Part shown: positions 1 to 7,619 of the stretch, one piece after another
Numbering within the stretch: position 1 is the first letter of the stretch
Layout: every line of letters begins with the position of its first letter
Source of the DNA: an uncultured Spirochaetaceae bacterium
GTDB lineage: Bacteria > Spirochaetota > Spirochaetia > Sphaerochaetales > Sphaerochaetaceae
Reading direction: 5' to 3'
Assembly (NCBI GenBank): GCA_944392965.1
Contig: CALXYM010000002.1
Coordinates: 124,001-188,000, forward strand
Length of the DNA: 64,000 bases
The notes under the pieces: generated by a model
What the model was told of the DNA's origin: nothing
Seen by the model: the letters and a program-made list of their open reading frames with translations, nothing else
Databases searched by the model: none
Translations under genes and position numbers: made by a program

Positions 1-975
1 CATAACAGTTTGCAGATTGCTTCGATGATGAGAAATACGATAGACATCGTAAAAGAATACGGAATCTCCACACTACCGTCCCTGACAAGCGATCCTGTTG
101 ATCTTGATTATCATCTCCTGGACAGCAGCGGAACCTATGCTGTTCTGGTGGCAATGAATAGCCCGACGAATTCGGTAAGATTCAATTACATTCCAAACAC
201 CGGCACAGTCTCCCAGATAGAGGCCTGCAACGGGGTGAGAACATCATTTAACGGGAATACCGCGAAATACACATCAGCCGTTGGTCATGTCGATTTTGAT
301 GAGGTGATGAATAACTTCGTATTCATCGGCTTAGATACGGATGGAAAGAATAATTTCCTCCTTGAGCGTTACGTCCCATCGGTAAACGCCACCGAGGATT
401 TCGCATTCAGAGGATGGGAAGTCTCCTCTCAGGTCGAGACTAACACGAAGATGAACATGCAGAACATAACTACACTCGCAGTCTCTCCTGACAGCATGTA
501 CTACCTCGTGGGTAATGAGAAAGGGAATATAGCAAAACTCGGACATAGAACGTTCTCAAACGGTGCGGCAATGAAGAGCGACTACTCCCTCCCATCCCTC
601 GATAACGCAAAATATGAGGGACTGAGGAAGATTGAATTCTCTGAGAGTGGAATCGCATACATCCTGGGATCTGATTATATTGCCGCTTATGATGGAGGAA
701 AGGACTCGGAAGTATTCTTTAAAAAGATAAGTGGAGCCTCATTCACGGATCTGGCTGTCAACGATATCACAGGAAACATCTATCTTGTCAGTGCTGAGAC
801 CATGCAGCTCTACTCTTACAGTCTCGATGAAAGCGGAAACATCGGAGAGGCGACGATAATAGACACACTGAACTCAAACAGGAATCTCGAGCTAAGTGAG
901 GATGGATCCTACCTAATCCTCTACACGAAGGACAACGCTACGAACGTCGAGGTGATGAGAGTAAGAACCATTTAA
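1..975 (+). CDS. Hypothetical protein, beta-propeller-like, 5' end outside window
   Basis: The reading frame is open from base 1 with no convincing start (the first in-frame candidates are TTG at 10 and ATG at 25, without a ribosome site), so the N-terminus probably lies outside the window. The visible 320 or so residues show repeated strand-rich blocks with phrases such as AVSPDSMYYLVGN, IAYILGSDYIAAYDGG and LSEDGSYLILYTKD, which resemble WD40/YVTN-type propeller blades. I do not recognise a specific family and see no catalytic motif. Its stop codon and that of the convergent gene share the palindrome TTAA at 972-975. Confidence 0.6.
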   Translation, partial: HNSLQIASMMRNTIDIVKEYGISTLPSLTSDPVDLDYHLLDSSGTYAVLVAMNSPTNSVRFNYIPNTGTVSQIEACNGVRTSFNGNTAKYTSAVGHVDFDEVMNNFVFIGLDTDGKNNFLLERYVPSVNATEDFAFRGWEVSSQVETNTKMNMQNITTLAVSPDSMYYLVGNEKGNIAKLGHRTFSNGAAMKSDYSLPSLDNAKYEGLRKIEFSESGIAYILGSDYIAAYDGGKDSEVFFKKISGASFTDLAVNDITGNIYLVSAETMQLYSYSLDESGNIGEATIIDTLNSNRNLELSEDGSYLILYTKDNATNVEVMRVRTI

Positions 976-1958
976 CCGTCTATGACCTTACCATCTGAGA
1001 TGAGCGTCTCACTCATTTCAATAACTTCTTCCGGTATACTTAGACCAAGTCTGGAGGCGACATCTAAATTCAGATAGAGCTCAAGACTGTTCTGGTCCAG
1101 GTATACCGTTCCAATCTCTTCCAGCCTCTCTCCATTAAGATAGCGTTCAATTATCTCTCCCGTAAGAAGTCCTGATGCGTAGTAATCGAAACCACCCGCA
1201 AGAAGGACATCCGTATCATAGCTGCTTGTCACATCGGCACTGAAAAGAGGTACAGAATGCGAGATGCACACCTCAGAGAGGGCCGTAATCGCGCTTATCA
1301 CGGTGTTGTCGGTTGCGACATATACGGCATCCACCCTGTCGATTATTGATTCTGCTGCCATTCTTACTTCACTTGAATTGGTGACGGATGCACTTATAAG
1401 TGTAATCCCCTCCTCTGCCGCCGCATCGCTCATCGCCTCAAGAAGGACGATGCCGTTCGCTTCTCCAGAGGTGTAAATCATACCCAGGTTCTTAATGTCT
1501 GGCAGTATCATTTGAATAAGATCCAGATGTGCCTTAACAGGAACCATGTCTGAAACTCCTGCTATGTTGCTTATCCCCTCTCCTACAAGTCCTGCAACGA
1601 CAGGATCTGTTACGGAAGAGAATATCAAAGGCGTATCCATATCGATGTTGGCTAGAGCCTGAGCAGTTACAGTTGCAATCCCTATGTTTATATCCGTCCC
1701 CTCATTCTTGAATACCTGTGCAATCTGTGATGCCGCTGTAACCTCTCCATTGGCATTCTGAACGTCATAAGTGAAGGAATATGGAGTTGAGGCAAGATAA
1801 TCCTTTATTCCCTGTTCTATTGCATCCAAGGCAGGATGGGCAAGAAGTTTAGATATTCCGATGAGATAAGTCTGAGAACCATCGCTCTCCCTTACACCCT
1901 CTGCAAAAACGGAAACCAGGGACAGGATCAAAGCAACGAGAATTATGATTCTTCTCAT
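972..1958 (-). CDS. ABC transporter substrate-binding protein, TrpX/ABC_sub_bind type
   Basis: The 328-residue product has a hydrophobic signal peptide (residues 1-19, likely cleavage after SVFA) and no lipobox cysteine, so it should be exported to the periplasm. The body matches the ABC_sub_bind family (TrpX-like): ISKLLAHPALD near the N-terminus, an NIGIATVTAQ segment, and TPLIFSSVTDPVVAGLV around residues 110-130. Family members bind small solutes; some are linked to tryptophan uptake, but the ligand cannot be read from sequence. No permease or ATPase gene lies beside it, so it is an orphan here. A promoter and a perfect inverted repeat cover its start. Confidence 0.85.
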   Translation of the reverse strand: MRRIIILVALILSLVSVFAEGVRESDGSQTYLIGISKLLAHPALDAIEQGIKDYLASTPYSFTYDVQNANGEVTAASQIAQVFKNEGTDINIGIATVTAQALANIDMDTPLIFSSVTDPVVAGLVGEGISNIAGVSDMVPVKAHLDLIQMILPDIKNLGMIYTSGEANGIVLLEAMSDAAAEEGITLISASVTNSSEVRMAAESIIDRVDAVYVATDNTVISAITALSEVCISHSVPLFSADVTSSYDTDVLLAGGFDYYASGLLTGEIIERYLNGERLEEIGTVYLDQNSLELYLNLDVASRLGLSIPEEVIEMSETLISDGKVIDG

Positions 1959-2007
1959 AGTAACACCTCTTTTGTGTTACTATACACAGATACAACCATC
2001 TTGTAAA
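1957..2007 (-). promoter_or_regulatory. Promoter with 10-bp inverted repeat over -10 box and start codon
   Basis: On the minus strand TTTACA (2002-2007), a 17-nt spacer and TATAGT (1979-1984) form a good sigma70-type promoter. A perfect inverted repeat with 10-bp arms (1957-1966 and 1974-1983, 7-nt loop) runs from the -10 box to the first bases of the start codon. With a start site near 1972 only the downstream arm would be in the mRNA, so a DNA operator is more likely than an RNA hairpin. Confidence 0.6.
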
Positions 2008-2034
2008 GATACTTCTATCGGAAATATTAGAATT

Positions 2035-2550
2035 TCATTGACTTTCCTTTAAAGCTTCTGCCTCGATAGCTTTCACAAATGAATCCTTCCCCTCGCAGTA
2101 TCCATCTATGTCATAAGGAAAGAGTAATGCTAAGCGTTTTTTCAAGGCAGCATACTCCCTCATCTCCTTCTCATGACTGATCAGATAATCCCTGAATGCA
2201 AGATGTCGGTTTATATTAACGCTATCCCCCTCTTTGAAGATATGAATCTGGTATGTCCTCTCATCCCCGCCTTTTCTGAGATATCGACGTCCTGGAATCC
2301 CGAACTCCCCCATGTATTCATAGCCAATCTCCTCAAACAGGTAGGAAAGGGAATCGACAAGGGAAAGGCTTCGCACTATAGGCATCATGTCTATAACCGG
2401 TTTCGCGGCAAGACCTGGGACGGCAGTACTTCCTATGTGATAGATTTCTATAAGATTATCTTTCAGTATTCCCCTCACATTCTCCGCCTCACTGAGAAAC
2501 TTATCAGGCCAGGAGGGATCATAATCGACAACTGTTATGTGCTGCGGCAT
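2035..2550 (-). CDS. GrpB/UPF0157 family protein
   Basis: About 171 residues. The N-terminal block VVDYDPSWPDKF followed by IYHIGSTAVPGLAAKPVIDM is the signature of the GrpB (UPF0157) family, which has a nucleotidyltransferase-like fold; the GSTA(V/I)PGL...KPVIDM segment corresponds to the nucleotidyltransferase core. The biochemical role of most members is unknown. I place the start at ATG 2550 because homology begins there; a longer frame to 2652 would run through the upstream terminator. Its only ribosome-site-like sequence (AAGGAGGG) lies 13 nt upstream and is the 3' arm of the hydrogenase operon terminator. Confidence 0.8.
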   Translation of the reverse strand: MPQHITVVDYDPSWPDKFLSEAENVRGILKDNLIEIYHIGSTAVPGLAAKPVIDMMPIVRSLSLVDSLSYLFEEIGYEYMGEFGIPGRRYLRKGGDERTYQIHIFKEGDSVNINRHLAFRDYLISHEKEMREYAALKKRLALLFPYDIDGYCEGKDSFVKAIEAEALKESQ

Positions 2551-2555
2551 ATTAC

Positions 2556-2585
2556 AAAAAACTCCCTCCTTTGCGAAAAGGAGGG
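2556..2585 (-). terminator. Intrinsic terminator of the hnd operon
   Basis: A perfect 9-bp stem (2564-2572 with 2577-2585), a 4-nt loop and a following run of six T on the minus strand (2561-2556) lie 15 nt after the hydrogenase stop codon. The 3' arm doubles as the only Shine-Dalgarno-like sequence of the GrpB gene. Confidence 0.85.
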
Positions 2586-2599
2586 AAACATATACTTTT

Positions 2600-4342
2600 T
2601 TACTCGTCCTTGTATACTTTCTGAGCCTTATAGCTCGTATGCAAGGTTTCATGCGCCTTATGGCTCAAAGGCTTCTCAAGATACTCATCGTAAATCTTGA
2701 TTATCGAAGGATTCTCATGACTGCGTCTGAGCGTACATTTCTCATCATCAGCATAAAGTCCCTTCGTCCTCTTAGCCCTGACCTCATCATCAGTTCCGAT
2801 AGGCTGACCACCACCAGCGATACAACCACCACGGCAGGCCATGATCTCAATGAACTCGTAAGGGGCCCTCTCACCTCTCAGCTTCGCATCCCTCACCTCA
2901 TCAAGGATCTCTTTCGCATTTGCCATTCCATGTATGACAGCCACACGTACTGGAGTTCCCTTGAAATCGACCGTTCCCTTCTTCACCTCATCCATACCAC
3001 GGACGGCATTAACTTCGACGTTGTCAAGTTCACTTCCTGTGACGAACTTATAAGCGGAACGGACAGCAGCCTCCATAACCCCTCCGGTCACACCAAAGAT
3101 CGTTGCTGCTCCCGTATACTCTCCGATAGGACTGTCAACCTCGCTCTCTTCAAGATTCTTGAAGTCGATACCATACTGGCTGATAATCCTTCCAAGCTCC
3201 CTTGTAGTCAGAACGACATCGACATCCTTATAATCGGATGCGTTCATAGGACGTCTGATCTCATCCTTCTTAGCAGTACATGGCATGATTGCAACCGAGT
3301 AGATCTTAGCCGGATCGATACCGAGTTTCTCTGCCCAGTATGTCTTTGTCACCGCGCCCTGCATCATCATCGGGCTCTTTGCAGAGGAGAGGTTATCCAG
3401 CAGTTCAGGATAGTACTCCTCAACATAGTTGACCCAGCCGGGGCAGCATGATGTGAACTGAGGAAGGACTCCACCGTCCTTAATCCTCTCAACAAGCTCA
3501 CTTGCCTCCTCCATGATCGTGAGATCCGCACCGAAATTGGTATCGAATACATAGTCAACGCCGAGTCTCCTAAGTGCCGTATAAAGCTTACCGGTCGTAA
3601 TCTCTCCCGGTTCAAGACCAAACTCCTCGCCTATGGCAACACGCACAGAAGGAGCCATCTGGACCGCGACGATCTTATTAGGATCGTTTATGGCCTTCAT
3701 CATCAGAGACACATCATCCTGTTCATAGATCGCTCCGACAGGACAGTGAGTTATACACTGGCCGCACTTGATACAAGGGCTCTCATTAAGAGGGAGGTTT
3801 GCAGCAGGGCTCATCGAAGTGGAATCTCCCCTTCCAATGAACTCAAGAGCATATACCCCCTGAAGTTCCTGACAGACCTGGACACAGCGTCCACACTTGA
3901 TACATTTATATGGATCAAGTGTGATGATATGCGTCGAATCATCGACAACCCTCTCCCTAAGTCTCGGTTTGAACGGCTGCTCACGAATACCGTATTCAAT
4001 TGCGAGCTTCTGGAGTTCACATTTATTGTTTCTCACACAGGTAAGACATGATGTCGGATGAGTACTCATCGTAAGCTCGATGATGGTCTTACGAACCTCA
4101 TAGAGCTCCGCATCATGGGTTATGATCTTCATTCCCTCAGCACAAGGAGTTGCACAAGCTCTCAATATCTTGGCAGATCCCTCCTGCTTACAGACACAAA
4201 GACCACATGAGCCGAAAGGCTTCAAATCAGGATGATAGCAGAGAGTGGGAATTCTTATTCCCGCCTGACGTGCCGCTTCAAGTACGCTCGTTCCCGCCTC
4301 AACCTCTACAGGAATACCGTTTATGGTTAAATGAATCTTCAT
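2600..4342 (-). CDS. hndD: NAD(P)H-linked [FeFe] hydrogenase catalytic subunit
   Basis: Catalyses H2 formation from electrons delivered by the NuoF-like subunit. Domain order in 580 residues: plant-type 2Fe-2S ferredoxin (1-80, CxxxxCGLCxC), His/Cys 4Fe-4S site (HPTSCLTC..C near 95-110), two 4Fe-4S motifs (CIKCGRCVQVC near 150 and CIKCGQCITHCP near 195), then the H-cluster domain with TSCCPGW, MPCTAKKDE and MACRGGCIAGGGQP, so all H-cluster ligands are present. Length and order match HndD / group A3-A6 enzymes. ATG at 4342 is preferred over ATG 4357 because GGGGGAG lies just upstream of it; the 4357 start would overlap the hndC stop as TAATG. No maturation genes are in this window. Confidence 0.95.
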   Translation of the reverse strand: MKIHLTINGIPVEVEAGTSVLEAARQAGIRIPTLCYHPDLKPFGSCGLCVCKQEGSAKILRACATPCAEGMKIITHDAELYEVRKTIIELTMSTHPTSCLTCVRNNKCELQKLAIEYGIREQPFKPRLRERVVDDSTHIITLDPYKCIKCGRCVQVCQELQGVYALEFIGRGDSTSMSPAANLPLNESPCIKCGQCITHCPVGAIYEQDDVSLMMKAINDPNKIVAVQMAPSVRVAIGEEFGLEPGEITTGKLYTALRRLGVDYVFDTNFGADLTIMEEASELVERIKDGGVLPQFTSCCPGWVNYVEEYYPELLDNLSSAKSPMMMQGAVTKTYWAEKLGIDPAKIYSVAIMPCTAKKDEIRRPMNASDYKDVDVVLTTRELGRIISQYGIDFKNLEESEVDSPIGEYTGAATIFGVTGGVMEAAVRSAYKFVTGSELDNVEVNAVRGMDEVKKGTVDFKGTPVRVAVIHGMANAKEILDEVRDAKLRGERAPYEFIEIMACRGGCIAGGGQPIGTDDEVRAKRTKGLYADDEKCTLRRSHENPSIIKIYDEYLEKPLSHKAHETLHTSYKAQKVYKDE

Positions 4343-4356
4343 CTTCTTCTCCCCCA

Positions 4357-6144
4357 TTACTTCACGCTGATAGCGGAAAACTTACAAGTCTCCTTACAGA
4401 CACCGCACTTGATACACACCTGCGTGTTGATGCTGTGCGGTTTCTTAAGCTCACCAGAGATGGCCCCGACAGGACATTTCCTGGCACAGGCCGTACAACC
4501 GATACATTTCGTCGGATCAATGGAATAGGAGATAAGTCTCTTACATTTTCCAGATGGACATTTCTTATCGCGGATATGAGCCTCATACTCCTCAGGGAAG
4601 TATTTGAGCGTAGAAAGAACCGGGTTCGGTGCCGTCTGTCCGAGAGCACAGAGACTGCCTTTCTGCATTGCAAGTGCGATCTGACGCATCTGTGCGACAT
4701 CTTCATCACTAGCCTTTCCTTCCGTGATCTTACCCAGAAGTGCATTAAGCGTCTTTCCTCCGATCCTACATGGAGCACACTTTCCACAGGACTCATCGAC
4801 GGTGAAATCAAGATAGAACTTGGCGACATCGACGATACAATCATCCTCATCCATTACGATCATACCACCGGATCCCATCATCGAGCCGATCTTCATAAGA
4901 GAACCGAAATCGATTGGCGTATCAAGGTTCTCCTCGGTAATGACTCCACCAGAAGGCCCTCCGGTCTGTACTGCCTTGAACTTCTTTCCGTTAGCGATTC
5001 CACCTCCGATATCGAATACAATTTCACGGAGAGTCGTTCCCATAGGAACTTCTACAAGTCCTGAGTTACAGATCTTTCCTGTAAGGGCGAATACCTTCGT
5101 TCCATGACTGTCCTCTGTACCGATGGAAGCAAACCATGCACCACCGTTTACGATGATAGCTGGAATATTTGCCCATGTCTCAACGTTGTTTATGACAGTC
5201 GGCTTACCCCATAGACCCTTTACTGCAGGGAATGGCGGTCGTGGCTGTGGCATGCCCCTGTGACCTTCAATGGACTGTAAAAGGGCAGTCTCCTCACCAC
5301 AGACGAACGCTCCTGCTCCAAGCCTTATCTCAATATCGTAATCAAAACCGCTTCCAAGAATATCCTTTCCAAGCAGACCGTACTCTCTTGCCTGCTTCAT
5401 CGCCACCTCAAGACGGTGAATCGCAAGAGGATACTCGGCCCTGATGTAGATGAATCCCTGATGGGCACCAATTGCCTTACCGCAGATTGTCATAGCTTCA
5501 AGAACTGAATGCGGATCACCCTCGAGCGTTGAACGGTCCATGTAAGCACCCGGATCACCTTCGTCGGCATTACATACAACGTATTTAACATCACCTTCTG
5601 CCTGCTTTGTGAAATTCCACTTCATCCAGGTGGGGAAGCCGGCACCGCCACGGCCACGGAGACCTGCAATCTTGAGCTCATTGATGATATCATCCTCACT
5701 CATCTCAAAAAGGGCCTTCTCTAAAGCCTTATACCCATCACAGGCGATGTATTCGTCGATATTCTCAGGATCTATCTTACCGCAGTTACGAAGAACGACC
5801 CTCTTCTGCTTCTTATAGAACTGGATATCCTCAACCTCCTCGTATGCCTTTCTAACATGATGGCCATACTGGAGCCTTGTGATCTCCCTTCCTTTTATAA
5901 CATGCTCACTGATTATCTCTTTTGCATCCTCAGGTTTGACCTGAACATAGAAGCTGTCCTCGGGGAGAACCTTTACGATAGGTCCCTGTTCACAGAATCC
6001 GAAGCATCCGGTTTTCACAACCTGAACCTGGTCGGCAACGCCCTGATTCTTAGCCTCCTCTATGAGGTTCTTATATATCTGGTCGGATTTCGATGACTCA
6101 CACGCCGTTCCACCGCAGACCAGGATATAGTTCTTAAATGCCAT
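4357..6144 (-). CDS. hndC: Hydrogenase NADH-oxidising flavoprotein subunit, NuoF/HydB-like
   Basis: At 595 residues it has the HydB/HndC layout: thioredoxin-like 2Fe-2S domain (CGGTAC near 10-15, TGCFGFCEQGP near 46), the NuoF FMN/NADH domain (GLRGRGGAGFPTWMKW and CNADEGDPGAYMDRS), the 4Fe-4S motif ESCGKCAPCRIGG near 460, and two C-terminal 4Fe-4S motifs (CIGCTACARKCPVGA and CIKCGVCKETCKF). It oxidises NAD(P)H and passes electrons to the catalytic subunit. In related HydABC enzymes this subunit takes part in flavin-based bifurcation with ferredoxin; whether that occurs here is inference. It is the fourth gene of the operon and abuts hndD. Confidence 0.95.
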   Translation of the reverse strand: MAFKNYILVCGGTACESSKSDQIYKNLIEEAKNQGVADQVQVVKTGCFGFCEQGPIVKVLPEDSFYVQVKPEDAKEIISEHVIKGREITRLQYGHHVRKAYEEVEDIQFYKKQKRVVLRNCGKIDPENIDEYIACDGYKALEKALFEMSEDDIINELKIAGLRGRGGAGFPTWMKWNFTKQAEGDVKYVVCNADEGDPGAYMDRSTLEGDPHSVLEAMTICGKAIGAHQGFIYIRAEYPLAIHRLEVAMKQAREYGLLGKDILGSGFDYDIEIRLGAGAFVCGEETALLQSIEGHRGMPQPRPPFPAVKGLWGKPTVINNVETWANIPAIIVNGGAWFASIGTEDSHGTKVFALTGKICNSGLVEVPMGTTLREIVFDIGGGIANGKKFKAVQTGGPSGGVITEENLDTPIDFGSLMKIGSMMGSGGMIVMDEDDCIVDVAKFYLDFTVDESCGKCAPCRIGGKTLNALLGKITEGKASDEDVAQMRQIALAMQKGSLCALGQTAPNPVLSTLKYFPEEYEAHIRDKKCPSGKCKRLISYSIDPTKCIGCTACARKCPVGAISGELKKPHSINTQVCIKCGVCKETCKFSAISVK

Positions 6145-6160
6145 ATCTTCCTCCCTTTCC

Positions 6161-6526
6161 TCAAGCCTCGACCTGAAGGTCCTTTATGACCTTACCGCCG
6201 ACAACGGTCTCATCCAGAATCTTCTCAACATCGCTTTTTTTGACAGCGGCGTAAGTGACCAGGCCTAAATCGGGAGTATGAATCTGAATCGCAGGCTCCT
6301 TTACCCCCTCGATAGCCCCTGACTGCGTGATAATGACATCATCAAGCCCTTTCTTCTCCGCAAGGGATGCAAATTCATCAAGAATGACCTTTGCTCCACT
6401 CTCAATGCCACTTGTTCCCATGGCAACAACGATGTGCCTCTTTTTTCCTTCAATGTTACGCTTTTTCATCTTGACCTCTTCACGAGCTCTAATGCTATGA
6501 AGATCTTCAACTGTAAGCTTCGCCAT
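6161..6526 (-). CDS. hndB: HndB-like thioredoxin-fold protein with no cysteines
   Basis: The 121-residue product has the fold pattern and operon place of HndB, a small thioredoxin-like ferredoxin subunit of NADP/NAD-linked [FeFe] hydrogenases. Conserved features remain: IVVAMGTSGIESGAK near residue 32 and VIITQSGAIEGVKEPAIQI near 64. The positions that carry 2Fe-2S cysteines in relatives (GTCG and GCxGxC) are Ser39, Ala71 and Val75, and the whole protein contains no cysteine. It therefore cannot bind the expected cluster and may be a structural or assembly subunit. It sits 1 nt after the ATPase gene and 16 nt before hndC. Confidence 0.85.
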   Translation of the reverse strand: MAKLTVEDLHSIRAREEVKMKKRNIEGKKRHIVVAMGTSGIESGAKVILDEFASLAEKKGLDDVIITQSGAIEGVKEPAIQIHTPDLGLVTYAAVKKSDVEKILDETVVGGKVIKDLQVEA

Positions 6527-6527
6527 T

Positions 6528-6989
6528 TTATAAACTCCTCTGTTCCTTCTCTCTGATAATCTTTTTCAGTCGTGCAACATCTCCAGCCTTTCTAGGATCG
6601 ATATCCATCTTATCCAGAATATCAACATCCAGATAATAAGCCTCTCTGCCATCCCGCATGCAATGATAGGTTACAAGAGAAGTGAGATTGAAACAGAAAG
6701 GTATTATCTTTTCTGCCTCAAGCTTTCTTTCGAAGAAAGCCTTCAACACCGTCCTATCGTTGATACGTTCAATGCCACACCTACCCTTGGTAGCCTCACT
6801 CAAAAGAAAAAGTCCTCTACCCCTTTTCTCTCCTTTGGAGGAAGCTCCGTTCTTGAAAGATGGAATGGTCTCAAGAGAACCATCATCCACGATAGCGAAT
6901 CCATTTTCCCAGATGTATACGTCTATCGAGGACGCTCCCGCTTCAAGACTATTCTTCACTCCTTCCAGAATGAGGTCCTCTCTCTCCAT
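6528..6989 (-). CDS. GHKL-type ATPase-like protein of the hydrogenase operon
   Basis: The 153-residue protein shows a shortened histidine-kinase/MutL-type ATPase pattern: an N-box ILEGVKNSLEAGA (Glu9, Asn13), a G1-like IVDDGS (Asp35/Asp36, Gly37) and a G2-like GRGLFLL (57-63). A ThrRS/MutL-like C-terminal part follows, with no HisKA or receiver domain. Small ATPases of this kind occur between the NuoE- and HndB-like genes of many clostridial-type hydrogenase operons; their role is not established, with regulation or assembly being suggestions. Its start codon overlaps the last base of hndA, which indicates translational coupling. Confidence 0.75.
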   Translation of the reverse strand: MEREDLILEGVKNSLEAGASSIDVYIWENGFAIVDDGSLETIPSFKNGASSKGEKRGRGLFLLSEATKGRCGIERINDRTVLKAFFERKLEAEKIIPFCFNLTSLVTYHCMRDGREAYYLDVDILDKMDIDPRKAGDVARLKKIIREKEQRSL

Positions 6990-7453
6990 CAGGCAAACTT
7001 ATCCAGAACTCCCGCCACCTGATCTTTGGTGACCTTTCCGAAAACCTCACCTGCAATAGTCATTACAGGAGCCAGACCACAGCATCCGACGCAGCGTACA
7101 GCCTCCAGGGAGAACTTTCCATCCTCCGTAAGGCCTCCGACGGTAAGCCCCTTCTGCTTTTCGAGCTCCTCAATTATGATATCCCCACCTTTGAGGTAGC
7201 ACGCAGTACCAAGACAGACCTGGATATTATATTTACCCGGCTTGTTAAGTTTGAAGAAATGATAGAACGTTACGACTCCCCAGATTTTTGCAAGAGGAAT
7301 TCCGAGGCGTTTGGATACCTCATCCGCAGCCTCACGAGAGATATAACCGATCTCCTGCTGTACACGGTGCAGAACCATGATGAGATTACCCGGTTTATCT
7401 TTCCATTCGTCAACGAAAGCATTCAATTCTTCAGAAAATAAATTCTGAGACAT
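6989..7453 (-). CDS. hndA: Hydrogenase 2Fe-2S subunit, NuoE/HydC-like
   Basis: About 154 residues of the NuoE family. Helical N-terminus with KPGNLIMVLHRVQQEIGYI, then a thioredoxin-like domain with the four 2Fe-2S cysteines in VCLGTACYLKGG and RCVGCCGLAPVM. It carries electrons next to the NADH-oxidising subunit. ATG 7453 is chosen because GAAAGGAGA precedes it at good distance, and because the likely transcription start near 7473 lies downstream of the alternative ATG at 7477. First gene of the operon hndA - ATPase - hndB - hndC - hndD. Confidence 0.93.
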   Translation of the reverse strand: MSQNLFSEELNAFVDEWKDKPGNLIMVLHRVQQEIGYISREAADEVSKRLGIPLAKIWGVVTFYHFFKLNKPGKYNIQVCLGTACYLKGGDIIIEELEKQKGLTVGGLTEDGKFSLEAVRCVGCCGLAPVMTIAGEVFGKVTKDQVAGVLDKFA

Positions 7454-7479
7454 ATATCTTCTCCTTTCAATTCTCATAT

Positions 7480-7532
7480 ATAATAGCTAAAAAATTACTG
7501 ATTAGCAATTGAAAGTAACATATTTTATATGT
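7480..7532 (-). promoter_or_regulatory. hnd operon promoter with upstream 15-bp palindrome
   Basis: Minus-strand TTGCTA (7503-7508), 17-nt spacer, TATTAT (7480-7485). Just upstream lies a perfect palindrome with arms ACATAT/ATATGT around TTT (7518-7532). No exact Rex consensus is seen, so the palindrome is only a candidate binding site. Confidence 0.55.
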
Positions 7533-7564
7533 AGAGAACATGTATTCACTTAAACACTGTTTTA

Positions 7565-7602
7565 TTGACACATAAATAAAAATAATATAATGTGATTCAC
7601 AT
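7565..7602 (+). promoter_or_regulatory. rex promoter with palindrome over -10 and start site
   Basis: TTGACA (7565-7570), a short 15-nt spacer and TATAAT (7586-7591). The palindrome ATGTGA-T-TCACAT (7590-7602) begins in the -10 box and covers the predicted start site. Its half-sites TGTGA/TCACA equal those of known Rex operators but lack the usual central spacer, so autoregulation is plausible rather than shown. Confidence 0.55.
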
Positions 7603-7619
7603 ATTTTGGAGATCCCGAC

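Noticed and set aside
2537-5064. Long plus-strand frames (304 residues each) opposite the hydrogenase genes
   Set aside because: They mirror hndD and hndC codons, have no family resemblance and no ribosome sites; the minus-strand proteins are unmistakable.
7478-7619. Exact clostridial Rex operator (TTGTTAA-N4-TTAACAA)
   Set aside because: No match was found; only shorter palindromes with related half-sites are present.
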